Part shown: in pieces, positions 1 through 8,998 of the stretch | How the letters are laid out: each line of letters starts with the position of its first letter | Position numbering within the stretch: the stretch's first letter is position 1 | NCBI RefSeq assembly: GCF_902497785.1 | Contig: NZ_CABVHK010000011.1 | Span: 1 to 64,000, forward strand | Length of the DNA stretch: 64,000 bases | DNA from: Pseudomonas fluorescens | GTDB lineage: Bacteria; Pseudomonadota; Gammaproteobacteria; Pseudomonadales; Pseudomonadaceae | Reading direction: 5' to 3' | Made by a program: the position numbers and the translations under genes | The notes under the pieces: model-generated | What the model was told of the DNA's origin: nothing | The model's database searches: none | Seen by the model: the letters and a program-made list of their open reading frames with translations, nothing else

Positions 1-811
1 CTTTGCGCTCGATTTCCAGCTCCTGCGGGTCAATCCAGGGAGCGATCAGGCGGGCGATGCTTTCCGGGCTTTCCAGTTCCTCGCGCGATTCGCCGGGCTG
101 GAGCATGAACTCCCAACGTTCCCTGCCGCCCGGGGCGGGCATGTGCGGCGTTGGACGCTGTGGATCACAGATAAACTCGATGTGATCAATCGCTGTTTGA
201 TGGCGGTTCTTGATATCGACAATGAGCCAGTCTTCCGCGTAGGTCTGTCCTTCGAATTCCTCGCCAATCAGTGCCCTGACCCTGGAGCTTGCGCCGTCCG
301 CACCTACCAGATAACGGGCGCGGACGGAATGCATCTGGCCATTCTGATCGCGCAGGGTGGCAACCACACCGTCTGCCTCCTCGAGCAGGTTCTCGAGCTC
401 GAAGCCCCCCAGGCTGTTCACTGATTTCAACCGGGAAACCTGGCTGCGCATCGCGTGTTCGAGGTCGGGTTGATAGAAGGTCACCAGTTTCGGATGGCCG
501 TCGATACAGCCCGCCGTGTCGGCCCGACCGAATTGCCCGAGGACCGGGGAGTGCATCTTCACCTCAGGGATGGCGATCTTCTCGAATGCGTCGTCCGATA
601 ATCCTGCCAGTTGCAGGATGCGCAGCGCCTCGTTGTCCAGCGCAATGGCGCGGGGCATCAGCAACACCTCGTGGCTTTTGTCCAGCACCAGTGTCTCTAT
701 CCCATAGCGGCCGAGCAGCGCCGCGATGGTCGCACCGACCGGACCGTTGCCGACGATCAGCACATCGACGGTGGCAGGCGGCAGTTCGGAAAGGTTCTTG
801 TTGTTGTTCAT
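1..811 (-). CDS. FAD-dependent aromatic monooxygenase, MhpA-like (3' part off the window)
   Basis: The first 270 codons of a class A flavoprotein hydroxylase are present; the rest lies beyond the left edge. Near the N-terminus is the dinucleotide-binding GNGPVG motif, followed by PRAIALDNEALR, which resembles MhpA (3-(3-hydroxyphenyl)propionate hydroxylase) and its relatives. Further on are the GADGASS (DG) motif and DWLIVD, both typical of the family. Such enzymes use NAD(P)H and O2 to ortho-hydroxylate a phenolic ring in the cytoplasm. The ATG is preceded by AAGGGCTCGAG. It follows phnX on the same strand after about 225 bp with no gene, so cotranscription is uncertain. The substrate cannot be told from the sequence; family assignment is firm, MhpA itself is not. 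Confidence 0.85.
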   Translation of the reverse strand, partial: MNNNKNLSELPPATVDVLIVGNGPVGATIAALLGRYGIETLVLDKSHEVLLMPRAIALDNEALRILQLAGLSDDAFEKIAIPEVKMHSPVLGQFGRADTAGCIDGHPKLVTFYQPDLEHAMRSQVSRLKSVNSLGGFELENLLEEADGVVATLRDQNGQMHSVRARYLVGADGASSRVRALIGEEFEGQTYAEDWLIVDIKNRHQTAIDHIEFICDPQRPTPHMPAPGGRERWEFMLQPGESREELESPESIARLIAPWIDPQELEIERK

Positions 812-1036
812 CTCGAGCCCTTGTTGTGATTGAAGTCGTGAGGCGCGCAGGTCTCATCGTCAGGCAGGGTCAAGATATGTAAAACTGAGACAAGTTTCAA
901 TATTGAATTATTTGTCATTAATCTTTCAGATCAATGACAGGTTTTGACGGAGCAAGTCGAGGCTGTTATCCAGCGCCTGGAGTTCAGCCTCGACCAAGGT
1001 GACGTTCGCGCCGTCAGTTTCGATCACCGAACCGCA

Positions 1037-1864
1037 TCAGCAACCCTGTGGTGTTTCCCCCCTTGCCAGACGGGCGTTGATGTCTTCGATGATCGCCGGC
1101 AACTCGACGATGGTGTCGATCAAGTAGTGCGGACGAGAGCCTTCGAAAACCTTGACGATGCGGGCGCGTTCGGCGGCGAGTTTGTCGGCGGGCAGGGCCT
1201 TGTACTGATCGTAGGTCAAGCCCAGTGCGTTGCCGGAGCAGGTCAGCGCGACCGTCCACATTCCGGCACTGCGGCCTTCAAGGATTCCCGGCCAGGTGTC
1301 GTCAACCTTTACACAAGCGGCGACATCGCTGATGCCCAGCGCAATCACGTTGGCCAATGCCTGAGCCGGGTACGGGCGCCCATTGGGCACTTCATCGGTG
1401 GCCACCACATGGTCGGCGACGTAGCCGTTTTGCCGCGCCAGCTCGACCACTTTTGCCATGACGACCGCCGGATAACCCGAGCAGGAGCCGATTTTCAGGC
1501 CCTTGTCGCGCAAGGCATCGATGGCATCCAGGGCTCCGGGAATCAGCGCCGAATGCAGTGCGATCTTCTCGATCTGTAGCGGCATGAAGCGCTCGTAGAG
1601 CGCGGTCACGTCTTCATCCGTCGGCAAGCGATCGAACGCTGCGCGGTAGCGTTCGGCGATCTGTGGCTGGTTGCAGAGCGTGCGGATGTGGTCCCACTTG
1701 CCCATGCCCATAGGGCCGCGCGCTTCCTCCAGCGAAACGGCCACACCGAACTCGGCGAAGGCCTCGACGAAAATCTGGGTGGGGGCGAAAGAGCCGAAAT
1801 CGACGACGGTGCCCGCCCAGTCCAGGACCACGGCTTGCAGTTGAGTGGGTTGTTGATAGTTCAT
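1037..1864 (-). CDS. phnX: Phosphonoacetaldehyde hydrolase (phosphonatase) PhnX
   Basis: A 275-residue HAD-superfamily enzyme that cleaves the C-P bond of phosphonoacetaldehyde to acetaldehyde and phosphate. The nucleophile motif DWAGT places Asp15 near the N-terminus. The cap-domain Schiff-base lysine is in MGMGKWDH (Lys56), matching the Lys53 region of the Bacillus enzyme. The length is normal for the family. The ATG has a GGAGA site 6 bases upstream. It is the last phosphonate gene of a minus-strand island with a LysR gene, an OPA carrier, an iron alcohol dehydrogenase and phnDCE. The usual partner PhnW, which makes phosphonoacetaldehyde from 2-aminoethylphosphonate, is not in the window. 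Confidence 0.95.
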   Translation of the reverse strand: MNYQQPTQLQAVVLDWAGTVVDFGSFAPTQIFVEAFAEFGVAVSLEEARGPMGMGKWDHIRTLCNQPQIAERYRAAFDRLPTDEDVTALYERFMPLQIEKIALHSALIPGALDAIDALRDKGLKIGSCSGYPAVVMAKVVELARQNGYVADHVVATDEVPNGRPYPAQALANVIALGISDVAACVKVDDTWPGILEGRSAGMWTVALTCSGNALGLTYDQYKALPADKLAAERARIVKVFEGSRPHYLIDTIVELPAIIEDINARLARGETPQGC

Positions 1865-1943
1865 GGTGAGTCTCCATTTTTGGGTAAGGGAAGGCCTTGC
1901 CTCTCGTCACCGGGAAGCAGGCCTGTTCAAACGCGTTACAGAA

Positions 1944-2816
1944 TCAAATGGCTGGCGGTGGGCTTGAGTCAAACAACTCGGCGATCATCGGCCGGTTTCT
2001 GCGGATACCCAGGCAGCACAGGTGGTAGTCGATGGAAAACGGATGGTCGACAAAAGTGATCGGGGTGGTGCCCGGTGTTTCGGCGTATTCCACGGCAGAC
2101 ACAAAACCGATGCCAATGCCCTTGGCGATGGCGTGGACGATGGCTTCGCGGCTGTTCAACTGCATGACGCAGTTGAGCGAGACGTCGAGACGCTTGCAGC
2201 TTTCTTCGACCAGCTGACGCGTGCGTGAGCTCTTTTCCCGAAGCACGCAGCTCTCTTTGCTGATCTGCTCAACGTGCACCTCTTTCTGCGCGGCCCACGG
2301 ATGGTCGTCGCGGACCACGGCAATGATCGGATAGCGTCGGTAAAGCCGGGTCTCAAAGCGTTGATCGAAATCGGACAGCGCCAGAATGGCCACATCAATA
2401 TCAAAATTGAACAGTCGGTCCAGCGTCTCTTTTTCCGGGGAGAACGAGGTTTCAAGTTCGATGTCAGGATGGCGCTGCATCAGTTCGTACGTCAGGTTCA
2501 TCGCAATGGGCGGGGAGACCGCACCCAGGCGCAGCATGCCGGTCTTGCGCTGCTTGAAACTGTGCAGCAGTTGCACGGCTTCATCCTCCTGACCGAACAG
2601 GCCTTGGGTGATCGCATAGAGCTTGTGTCCCGCCGAGCTCATTTCGATAAAGCGGCCACGACGATGGAACAGCTCCACGGAAAACTTTTTCTCCAGCGCA
2701 TTGACCTGTTCACTCACCGTTGGCTGACCGACGCTCAGGTATTCGGCGGCGAGGGTGAAGCTGCCGGTCTTCGCCACCGCATGAAAGGAGCGTAGCCACT
2801 TGTGGTACTGGTACAT
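1944..2816 (-). CDS. LysR-type regulator of the phosphonate island
   Basis: A 290-residue LysR-type transcriptional regulator with an N-terminal winged helix-turn-helix (about residues 5-63, including SVGQPTVSEQVNALE) and a periplasmic-binding-protein-like effector domain. Start supported by AGGACC upstream of the ATG. It lies between phnX and the OPA carrier, all on the same strand. Its sequence resembles the second LysR protein at 8111-8992: both have FHRRGR near the end of the DNA-binding part, GAV after the linker, a SREA segment followed by a GIGIGFVS/GIGLGVVS segment, and a similar C-terminus. Both probably respond to a phosphonate-related signal; the ligand is unknown. Confidence 0.88.
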   Translation of the reverse strand: MYQYHKWLRSFHAVAKTGSFTLAAEYLSVGQPTVSEQVNALEKKFSVELFHRRGRFIEMSSAGHKLYAITQGLFGQEDEAVQLLHSFKQRKTGMLRLGAVSPPIAMNLTYELMQRHPDIELETSFSPEKETLDRLFNFDIDVAILALSDFDQRFETRLYRRYPIIAVVRDDHPWAAQKEVHVEQISKESCVLREKSSRTRQLVEESCKRLDVSLNCVMQLNSREAIVHAIAKGIGIGFVSAVEYAETPGTTPITFVDHPFSIDYHLCCLGIRRNRPMIAELFDSSPPPAI

Positions 2817-2870
2817 AGAAGGTCCTGTTCCTGAACTGACGCTTTTGATTCAAGGCTTTGTGCCGGGTCA

Positions 2871-4166
2871 TCAACGTCTGATGAACAGCGCGACCACCGC
2901 ACTGCACAGGCACGCACTGGTGACTACGATGAAGATCAACGATGTATTGCCAGTACTGTCGAGCATACTGCCGATCAGCGGTTCCGCCAGACCTGCGAAC
3001 AGATAGGACGAGAAGTTCATGACGCCGGTGGCCGTGCCAGCCCGCTTCGCTCCGACCAGATCCGGGCACAGCGCCCAAAAGCTGGACGCCGGGCCGTACA
3101 CGAAGAAACCGCAAAGGAATAGCGCTATAAGCCCGGTCGCGCTATGGGGCGCAAGCGTCCACATCCACAGGCTGGTGGCTGCACCGAGGACCATGTAGAG
3201 CATGATCGCCAGGTAGCGTTTGGAGCCGAACAGCTTGTCTGAAATCCAGCCATTGCTAAGCGCGCCGATGGCCATGCCCACGGGCAGCGCCACCGTGATC
3301 CACTTCGGATCAATCATGCTGTCGCCGCTTTTCCAGTTGGCCCCCAGAAAGTGCACCGGCACCCAGACGATCAGGCCGTAGCGAGCGGCGTTCTGGAATC
3401 CCAGAGACACAGCGGCGACAATCAAACGGAAGTTCTTCAGCACCGCTTTGTAGCGTTGCGCCGAGGTCTCGACTTCGCCTTGCGCCACTTCATGATTTTT
3501 GTCATCGGCGTTGGCTACGCCGGTATCGGTCAACGGTTCAAAACCCATGTCCTGCGGACGTTCGCGTGCCACCAGATAGAAGATGATGCCGCCCGCCAGC
3601 ATCAACAGCACAGGCAACCGAAAGATCCAGCGCCACTCCAGGTGCATCACCTCAAGCACTACGATTGAGGTCACGTAAGACAGCACCGAGGCGCAACCGG
3701 CGGCGAACACGTACAAGCCATACACCTTGCCGCGCTCGCCGGTGCTCCACCAATTGGATATCAGCCGACTCCCTGGCGCCCAACCCAATGCCTGGAAATA
3801 GCCGTTGATGCCCCAAGGCAGAATCAGAGCGGCAAAATTGCTGGCGAAACTGGTCACCCAGTTGGCGGCGCAGGACAACACGGCACCCGCGGTCATGATC
3901 CGGCGACCGCCGTATTTGTCCGCAAGGTTACCGTTGATCGCCTGCCCGATGGCATAGGCCCAGAGCATGGCGGCCGAAGCCCATCCAAGGTGCTCCTTGG
4001 TAAAGCCGAACTCGGCCTGGATACCCGGAATGGCAAAACCGAAGGTCTGCCGGCCGGTGTAGAAGAACAAATAACAGAACATCGCCGCCAGCAGCATGCG
4101 CCACTGAGCGACTCGAAACGAGGAAGTATGTGTGGCCAGGGCAGGCATGGTTTGGGCACGATTCAT
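2871..4166 (-). CDS. MFS carrier of the organophosphate:Pi antiporter (GlpT-like) type
   Basis: A 431-residue inner-membrane protein with about 12 hydrophobic segments. The first one carries FFYTGRQTFGFA, similar to the substrate-binding arginine region of GlpT/UhpT-type carriers. The chosen ATG has AAGGAAAAGATC before it; an upstream in-frame extension of 17 residues lacks such a site. It sits between the LysR gene and the iron alcohol dehydrogenase. By family and context it probably imports a phosphonate, possibly a different one from that taken by PhnDCE. Fold assignment is firm; the substrate is inferred from neighbours only. Confidence 0.82.
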   Translation of the reverse strand: MNRAQTMPALATHTSSFRVAQWRMLLAAMFCYLFFYTGRQTFGFAIPGIQAEFGFTKEHLGWASAAMLWAYAIGQAINGNLADKYGGRRIMTAGAVLSCAANWVTSFASNFAALILPWGINGYFQALGWAPGSRLISNWWSTGERGKVYGLYVFAAGCASVLSYVTSIVVLEVMHLEWRWIFRLPVLLMLAGGIIFYLVARERPQDMGFEPLTDTGVANADDKNHEVAQGEVETSAQRYKAVLKNFRLIVAAVSLGFQNAARYGLIVWVPVHFLGANWKSGDSMIDPKWITVALPVGMAIGALSNGWISDKLFGSKRYLAIMLYMVLGAATSLWMWTLAPHSATGLIALFLCGFFVYGPASSFWALCPDLVGAKRAGTATGVMNFSSYLFAGLAEPLIGSMLDSTGNTSLIFIVVTSACLCSAVVALFIRR

Positions 4167-4287
4167 GATCTTTTCCTTATTATTGTCGGTCCCGCCGAAT
4201 GGCGTCGGCAGGTGCACACTTTTGTGGGTGCAGCAGGAAATCGTCGCGGCTCGTCATGCCGCTGTCGGTGCGTAGGGGGTAGAGTCT

Positions 4288-5379
4288 CTAGGCGGCCTGG
4301 GAGCCGATGAAGTTTTTACCGCGTGCACCCTGCAGGGCGAAATTGATCATTTCCTCGGCTTCCGATGCTGAGACGCCGTAGTCGGAAAACTCGGTTTTCA
4401 CTTCCAGGCTATGCAGGAATTCGCGTAACTGGTCTTGGGCCTGCTGCAGGTCGCTGCCGAAGATACGTTGAAGGGTTCGGTCGCGCGCTGCGTCATGGCC
4501 CCAGGCAAGGCCCAGCACCAACGGCAGGGTAAAGGAGCAGGCGATACCGTGCGGCAAGCCATGGCGCAGGGTCATTTCGTAGGAAATCGAATGCGCCAGT
4601 GCGGTCTTGGTATTGGAAAACGCCAGGCCTGCCTTCAGTGCGGCTAATGCCATGCGCGAGCGCAGTTCCTTGTTGGACAAGTCACGGCGCAGCAGCGGCA
4701 GGCATTCGAGGATGTCCTCGATGGCGGAGACTGCGAAGGTATCCGAGACCGGGTTGGCATTGATGTTCCAGATCGACTCGAGTGCATGCGACAAGGCATC
4801 CAGGCCAGTGGAAACCGTCACCCCGGCTGGAACTGTGAGCATTAACTGCGGATCGACAATCGCCACTTTCGGCCAGGTGCATTCCAGGTGCAGCGAGTAT
4901 TTCTTGTGGCTGGCCGAATCCCAGATCGTCGCCCAAGGGGTGACTTCGCTCCCCGTACCTGCGGTGGTCGGGGCCGCGATCAGTAACTTGCTGCGCGCCG
5001 GAACGAAGGGTTTTCCGGTTGCCAGCAATGCGAGCAATTCATCAAATCGGCCCGATTCGGTGCCCACGATCAACGCCTTGGCAGTATCGATGGCGCTGCC
5101 TCCGCCCACCGCGATAACGACCTGGCATTCGTCGGCCTGTTGCCAGAAACGTTCATAGGTCGCCCGTAGCTGAGCGACGTCGGGATTGGGCTGGACATCC
5201 TCGATCACATACACCAGTCGGTCGCCCAACAGGTCCTGGATGCGGTCGACCAACCCCAACCCACGCGCTTCGGGGAAGGTGACAAGGGCGACTTTCTGGT
5301 TGTCGGTAATATCGGCAAGCTCGAGGAGGCTGCCCCAGCCGAAACGTGTATCAACTGGATTATGGAAGCGGGCAGTCAT
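4288..5379 (-). CDS. Iron-type alcohol dehydrogenase, phosphonoacetaldehyde reductase-like
   Basis: A 363-residue group III (iron-containing) alcohol dehydrogenase. It has GGGSAIDTAKA for the NAD(P) pyrophosphate, TTAGTGSEVT, and the metal-binding region DALSHALES plus HGLPHGIACSF. Relatives in phosphonate biosynthesis (PhpC type) interconvert phosphonoacetaldehyde and 2-hydroxyethylphosphonate. Placed between an import system and phnX, it could oxidise hydroxyethylphosphonate to the PhnX substrate. The ATG follows AAAGGACCCGCC; a longer in-frame version lacks a good site. Family is certain; the phosphonate role is inferred from position. Confidence 0.85.
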   Translation of the reverse strand: MTARFHNPVDTRFGWGSLLELADITDNQKVALVTFPEARGLGLVDRIQDLLGDRLVYVIEDVQPNPDVAQLRATYERFWQQADECQVVIAVGGGSAIDTAKALIVGTESGRFDELLALLATGKPFVPARSKLLIAAPTTAGTGSEVTPWATIWDSASHKKYSLHLECTWPKVAIVDPQLMLTVPAGVTVSTGLDALSHALESIWNINANPVSDTFAVSAIEDILECLPLLRRDLSNKELRSRMALAALKAGLAFSNTKTALAHSISYEMTLRHGLPHGIACSFTLPLVLGLAWGHDAARDRTLQRIFGSDLQQAQDQLREFLHSLEVKTEFSDYGVSASEAEEMINFALQGARGKNFIGSQAA

Positions 5380-5465
5380 GGCGGGTCCTTTGTTTTTGTT
5401 GTTGGAAGTGACCCCATACTCGGGGCCCTTCAACAACAGCTCAAATCGATAATTCGCAGGCTTTG

Positions 5466-5480
5466 ATCGGCTGAGCCGAT
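5466..5480. promoter_or_regulatory. Perfect short inverted repeat between the alcohol dehydrogenase and phnE
   Basis: ATCGGCT-G-AGCCGAT forms a perfect 7-bp inverted repeat with a one-base centre, in the 137-bp gap between phnE and the dehydrogenase. No T-run follows on the minus strand, so an operator is at least as likely as a terminator. Confidence 0.35.
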
Positions 5481-5516
5481 ACCGTCGTCAGTGAAAGGTT
5501 TTTGCGCGAAGCGTTT

Positions 5517-6341
5517 TCAGTCATGAGCGCCGCGCTGGATAGCGTTGCGCAGCCTCCCAGACACCGCGTCTGCAGCGATCACCATCAGGGTGATGACGAT
5601 GATGCAAGTGGCGGTCTCCTGGTATTTGAAGAGTTTCAGGCTACTGACCAACTCAAATCCAAGCCCGCCAGCACCGACCATGCCGAGCACGGTGGCCGAG
5701 CGAAGATTGACTTCGAAGCGGTACAGGATCACGGCAATCCAGGCCGTGATGACTTGTGGCAATACGCCGAAAACGATGACCTGCAATGGCCGCGCACCGG
5801 TCGCCTGTAGCGCCTCGATCGGGCCCTGATCGATTTCCTCGATGCTCTCGGCAAAAAATTTACCGAGCATTCCCAAGCCATGCAGTGCCAACGCCAACAC
5901 TCCGGGGAACGGGCCCAGGCCAACCGCCGAAACAAAAATCAGCGCGAGGATCAGCTCGTTGATGCTGCGGGTGAAATTCAGAAACTGCCGGGTCGTGTGG
6001 AACACCAGGCGATTGCGGCTCAGGTTGCGCGCGGCGAGAAATGACAGCGGGATGGCCAGTAGCACGCCAAGCAATGTTCCCCAGATAGCGATTTGCAGAG
6101 TTTCGACGGCGGGTGCCAGCAATCTTGGGAGGATACTCAGGTCTGGTGGAACGGTGCGTGCCAGGAAATCACCAATTTGCGGCAGACCGGCCGCCAGTTC
6201 ACCCACGCTCAGCTGCGCGCCGGAAGCGCTCCAGTGCAGGGTCAAAATCACCGCCAGCACGATTGCGCCGGTGGACAGCCAGCCGCGGGCGCCGCGAGGC
6301 AAATCCACTGTCCACAGATAGGGTTGCTGTTTCATCTTCAA
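5517..6341 (-). CDS. phnE: Phosphonate ABC transporter permease PhnE
   Basis: A 274-residue inner-membrane permease of the binding-protein-dependent family with several hydrophobic segments. The cytoplasmic coupling loop is near EEIDQGPIEALQATGA, which fits the EAA-loop consensus. It starts inside the end of phnC with a 4-bp ATGA overlap, so translation is probably coupled. Only one permease gene is present; PhnE usually works as a homodimer. Together with PhnC and PhnD it forms a complete importer. Confidence 0.92.
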   Translation of the reverse strand: MKMKQQPYLWTVDLPRGARGWLSTGAIVLAVILTLHWSASGAQLSVGELAAGLPQIGDFLARTVPPDLSILPRLLAPAVETLQIAIWGTLLGVLLAIPLSFLAARNLSRNRLVFHTTRQFLNFTRSINELILALIFVSAVGLGPFPGVLALALHGLGMLGKFFAESIEEIDQGPIEALQATGARPLQVIVFGVLPQVITAWIAVILYRFEVNLRSATVLGMVGAGGLGFELVSSLKLFKYQETATCIIVITLMVIAADAVSGRLRNAIQRGAHD

Positions 6342-7135
6342 ACCCTCAGTTGCGAAGCATGGTTGATCGACTGGGGTGCTGTAGCAGCCGGGCTTTGCGA
6401 CTCCGTTGCCGGTCCGGGGTAGATACGCTGCAAGTCGGCTTCGGTCATGCTTGAAGCGTCACCGTCAAATACCAGCCTGCCGTGGGCGAGGCCGACGATT
6501 CGATCACCAAACTCGCGGGCGTAATCCACCTGATGCAGGTTGCACAGCACCGTGATGCCCAATTCCCGGGTGGCGTCGCGCAGATATTGCAGAACCAGGC
6601 GCGCGGTCTTGGGATCAAGACTGGCCACCGGTTCGTCCGCCAGAATCACTTGTGGACACTGCGCCAGCGCACGGGCAATGCCGACGCGTTGCATCTGTCC
6701 ACCGGACAGCGCATCGGTGCGTTCGCCGGCTTTATGGGCAAGCTCGACGCGTTCCAGGCACTGCATTGCCAACGCCACATGCTCGCGACGAAACAGTTGC
6801 AGGACTGACGAGAGCGTTGACACAGCGCCCAGGCAACCGGTGAGGACATTCTTCAGTACGCTGAGCCGAGGCACCACATTGTGGTGCTGGAAGATCATTG
6901 CCGCCTGACGTCGCAGCACGCTGGTGTCGCGGCAGGCGAGTGCGTCGATGCCCGCCACTGTGAGCGCCCCTGAATCGGCCTGCACCAGCCGGTTGATACA
7001 GCGCAACAACGTGGATTTGCCGGCGCCGGACTGGCCCAGCACCACCACAAATTCTCCCGCGGCCACCTCCAGGTCGATGCCGCGTAAAACCGGGTTTGGC
7101 CCGTAGTGCTTGGTCAGTTGGCTGATGCTGATCAT
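6338..7135 (-). CDS. phnC: Phosphonate ABC transporter ATPase PhnC
   Basis: A 265-residue nucleotide-binding subunit. Walker A is GQSGAGKST (about residues 34-42), the ABC signature is LSGGQMQR, Walker B leads into ILADEPVASLD, and the switch histidine follows in CNLHQVD. It overlaps phnD upstream by 4 bp and phnE downstream by 4 bp, so phnDCE is a tight operon. It powers uptake of phosphonates bound by PhnD. Confidence 0.93.
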   Translation of the reverse strand: MISISQLTKHYGPNPVLRGIDLEVAAGEFVVVLGQSGAGKSTLLRCINRLVQADSGALTVAGIDALACRDTSVLRRQAAMIFQHHNVVPRLSVLKNVLTGCLGAVSTLSSVLQLFRREHVALAMQCLERVELAHKAGERTDALSGGQMQRVGIARALAQCPQVILADEPVASLDPKTARLVLQYLRDATRELGITVLCNLHQVDYAREFGDRIVGLAHGRLVFDGDASSMTEADLQRIYPGPATESQSPAATAPQSINHASQLRV

Positions 7136-8001
7136 TTCAGCCTCCGCAAATCGAGATCGAGCACTTTGGCGGTGTCGCGCACCACGTCGTAAGCCGCGTC
7201 GGTTGTCGGCTGGAAGCCATCCAGCTGGCCCTGGTCACCCCACGGCACGTCCTTGATCGAGGCGAGGGCGGCCGCGACTTTCTGCTTCAGTGCCGGGTCG
7301 AGGTTTTTACGCCAGACCATCGGCGATTCCGGAATCGGGCGAGAGCTCCAAACCACCTGGAAGTCATCCGGCTTCACCAGTCCCCTGGCCACCGCGTTTG
7401 CAAGAATGCGGTCGGCGACAGCGGCGGCGTCAACCTTCTGGTTCGCCACCGCGAGGATGCTGGCGTCGTGGGAACCGGAGAAGATCACGCGCGAAAACAA
7501 GTTGCCCGGGTCAAAACCGGCCTGTTCCAGTCCAGCCTTGGGAAACAGGTGGCCGGAAGCGGAACTCGGGTCGACAAACGCAAACGTACGGCCTTTGAGA
7601 TCGGCCAACTCACGAATGCCGCTGTCCTTGCGAGCCAGAATCAAACTGCGGTAGGCGCTCTGACCGGTTTTTTTGGTGACGGCTACTGCGAAGGCTTCGA
7701 CGTCCGCCACCGATGTGGCCAGCACGTAAGAGAATGGGCCGAGATAGGCCACGTCCAGCTTGCCTGCACGCAGTGCTTCGATAATGCCGTTGTAGTCGGT
7801 GGCGACAAAGGGTTCGACCGGCATGCCCAGTTTGCTTTCGAGGCTGCTGAGCACTTGTTTGCTGGACTCGATCATCGCCTGGGAATCTTCCGACGGGATC
7901 AACCCTATTCTGAGTGTGTCGTTCGCCGCCGCGTGGCACACGCCGCTTATCGAGAGGCACGCAATAGCAGCGACACGCAAAAATCTGGAGAAGTTGTTCA
8001 T
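7132..8001 (-). CDS. phnD: Phosphonate ABC transporter periplasmic binding protein PhnD
   Basis: A 289-residue exported solute-binding protein. A signal peptide of about 25 residues ends near CHAAA, followed by DTLRIGLIPSEDSQ, a typical start of PhnD/PtxB/SsuA-like binding proteins. AYLGPFSYV and PSSASGHLFP are typical PhnD motifs that line the ligand pocket. It is the first gene of the phnDCE operon and faces a LysR gene across a 109-bp promoter region. The ligand is not given by the sequence; 2-aminoethyl- or 2-hydroxyethylphosphonate would both fit. Confidence 0.92.
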   Translation of the reverse strand: MNNFSRFLRVAAIACLSISGVCHAAANDTLRIGLIPSEDSQAMIESSKQVLSSLESKLGMPVEPFVATDYNGIIEALRAGKLDVAYLGPFSYVLATSVADVEAFAVAVTKKTGQSAYRSLILARKDSGIRELADLKGRTFAFVDPSSASGHLFPKAGLEQAGFDPGNLFSRVIFSGSHDASILAVANQKVDAAAVADRILANAVARGLVKPDDFQVVWSSRPIPESPMVWRKNLDPALKQKVAAALASIKDVPWGDQGQLDGFQPTTDAAYDVVRDTAKVLDLDLRRLK

Positions 8002-8042
8002 GGCATTCCAGGAGGTGGGTGGGAGTCGCCTCAGGTTAGGAA

Positions 8043-8076
8043 TGTCACGTGACAGTCATACGATCAATTCAATATG
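8043..8076. promoter_or_regulatory. Divergent phnD/lysR promoter region with two dyad sites
   Basis: Two symmetric sites lie in the short gap: the perfect 12-bp palindrome TGTCACGTGACA at 8043-8054, and CATA-N12-TATG at 8057-8076, similar in form to LysR-type activator boxes. The neighbouring LysR protein is the likely binder of at least one of them. Confidence 0.5.
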
Positions 8077-8110
8077 GGTTTGTGCAGCTAACTATTGATG
8101 GAGTCTATGG

Positions 8111-8992
8111 ATGTCGACCGCCAGAATGCGTGCTTTTCTCGCCGTGGCCCGCCACGGAAGTTTCAGCGCGGGAGCGCGGGCGTTGGGGCTCAGCCAACCG
8201 ACGCTGACCACCCAGGTCCAGAGCATGGAGCGCCAATACAATCTCGAACTGTTCCACCGCCGCGGGCGGCGCATTGAGTTATCCGATGTTGGCCGGCAAT
8301 TACTGCCGATCGCCCAAGCGATGGCCGCGCTTGATCTGGATGCGCACAACTTGCTGCGTGATTCCGGTCAGCTCGACAGTGGCCAGCTGAAACTTGGCGC
8401 GGTGGGCCCGTTTCATGTGATCGAAATGGTTGATCACTACTTGCAACACTATCCGCGCATTGACGTTTCGATACGGGTGGGCAACTCGGCGCAGGTCCTG
8501 GCCGATCTTGAAAGTTATGTGACGGACATCGCGGTGCTCGCCGGGCGGCATGACGATCCGGGGCTTTGCGCGGTGCATTACGCGCGTCACGCCATCATTC
8601 TGTTTGCTCACCATGAGCATCCATTTGCCGGGCGCGATTCAATACGCCTGGAGGAACTGGAAGGCCAGCGGCTGCTGCAACGAGAGCCAGGTTCGACAAC
8701 GCGTCTGGTCCTGGAACAGGCCTTGAGTGCGGCGCAGATCGTTCCGCGCATCGCCATGGAAATTGGCAGCCGCGAAGCACTCCGTGAAGCGGTGGTGCGG
8801 GGCATCGGGTTGGGGGTCGTGTCCGAAGCGGAGTTTATCGCTGACCCTCGCATCCGGACGATCCGCCTCGAAGGCGATCCGCTGTACACCGAGACGTATC
8901 TCTATTGCCTGGCGGAACGTCGTTCCAGCCGGCTGATTACATCGTTTTTCGATGTCGTACTTTCTGCACAGACTAACGGCTCACAGGTATGA
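8111..8992 (+). CDS. LysR-type regulator divergent from phnDCE
   Basis: A 293-residue LysR-type regulator. The N-terminal helix-turn-helix contains FSAGARALGLSQPTLTTQV, and an effector-binding domain fills the rest. It is transcribed away from phnD and is thus the probable regulator of phnDCE and the genes behind it. It resembles the LysR protein at 1944-2816 along its length, which suggests a duplication within the island. It ends 6 bp before the convergent TetR gene. Confidence 0.9.
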   Translation: MSTARMRAFLAVARHGSFSAGARALGLSQPTLTTQVQSMERQYNLELFHRRGRRIELSDVGRQLLPIAQAMAALDLDAHNLLRDSGQLDSGQLKLGAVGPFHVIEMVDHYLQHYPRIDVSIRVGNSAQVLADLESYVTDIAVLAGRHDDPGLCAVHYARHAIILFAHHEHPFAGRDSIRLEELEGQRLLQREPGSTTRLVLEQALSAAQIVPRIAMEIGSREALREAVVRGIGLGVVSEAEFIADPRIRTIRLEGDPLYTETYLYCLAERRSSRLITSFFDVVLSAQTNGSQV

Positions 8993-8998
8993 CTAGTA

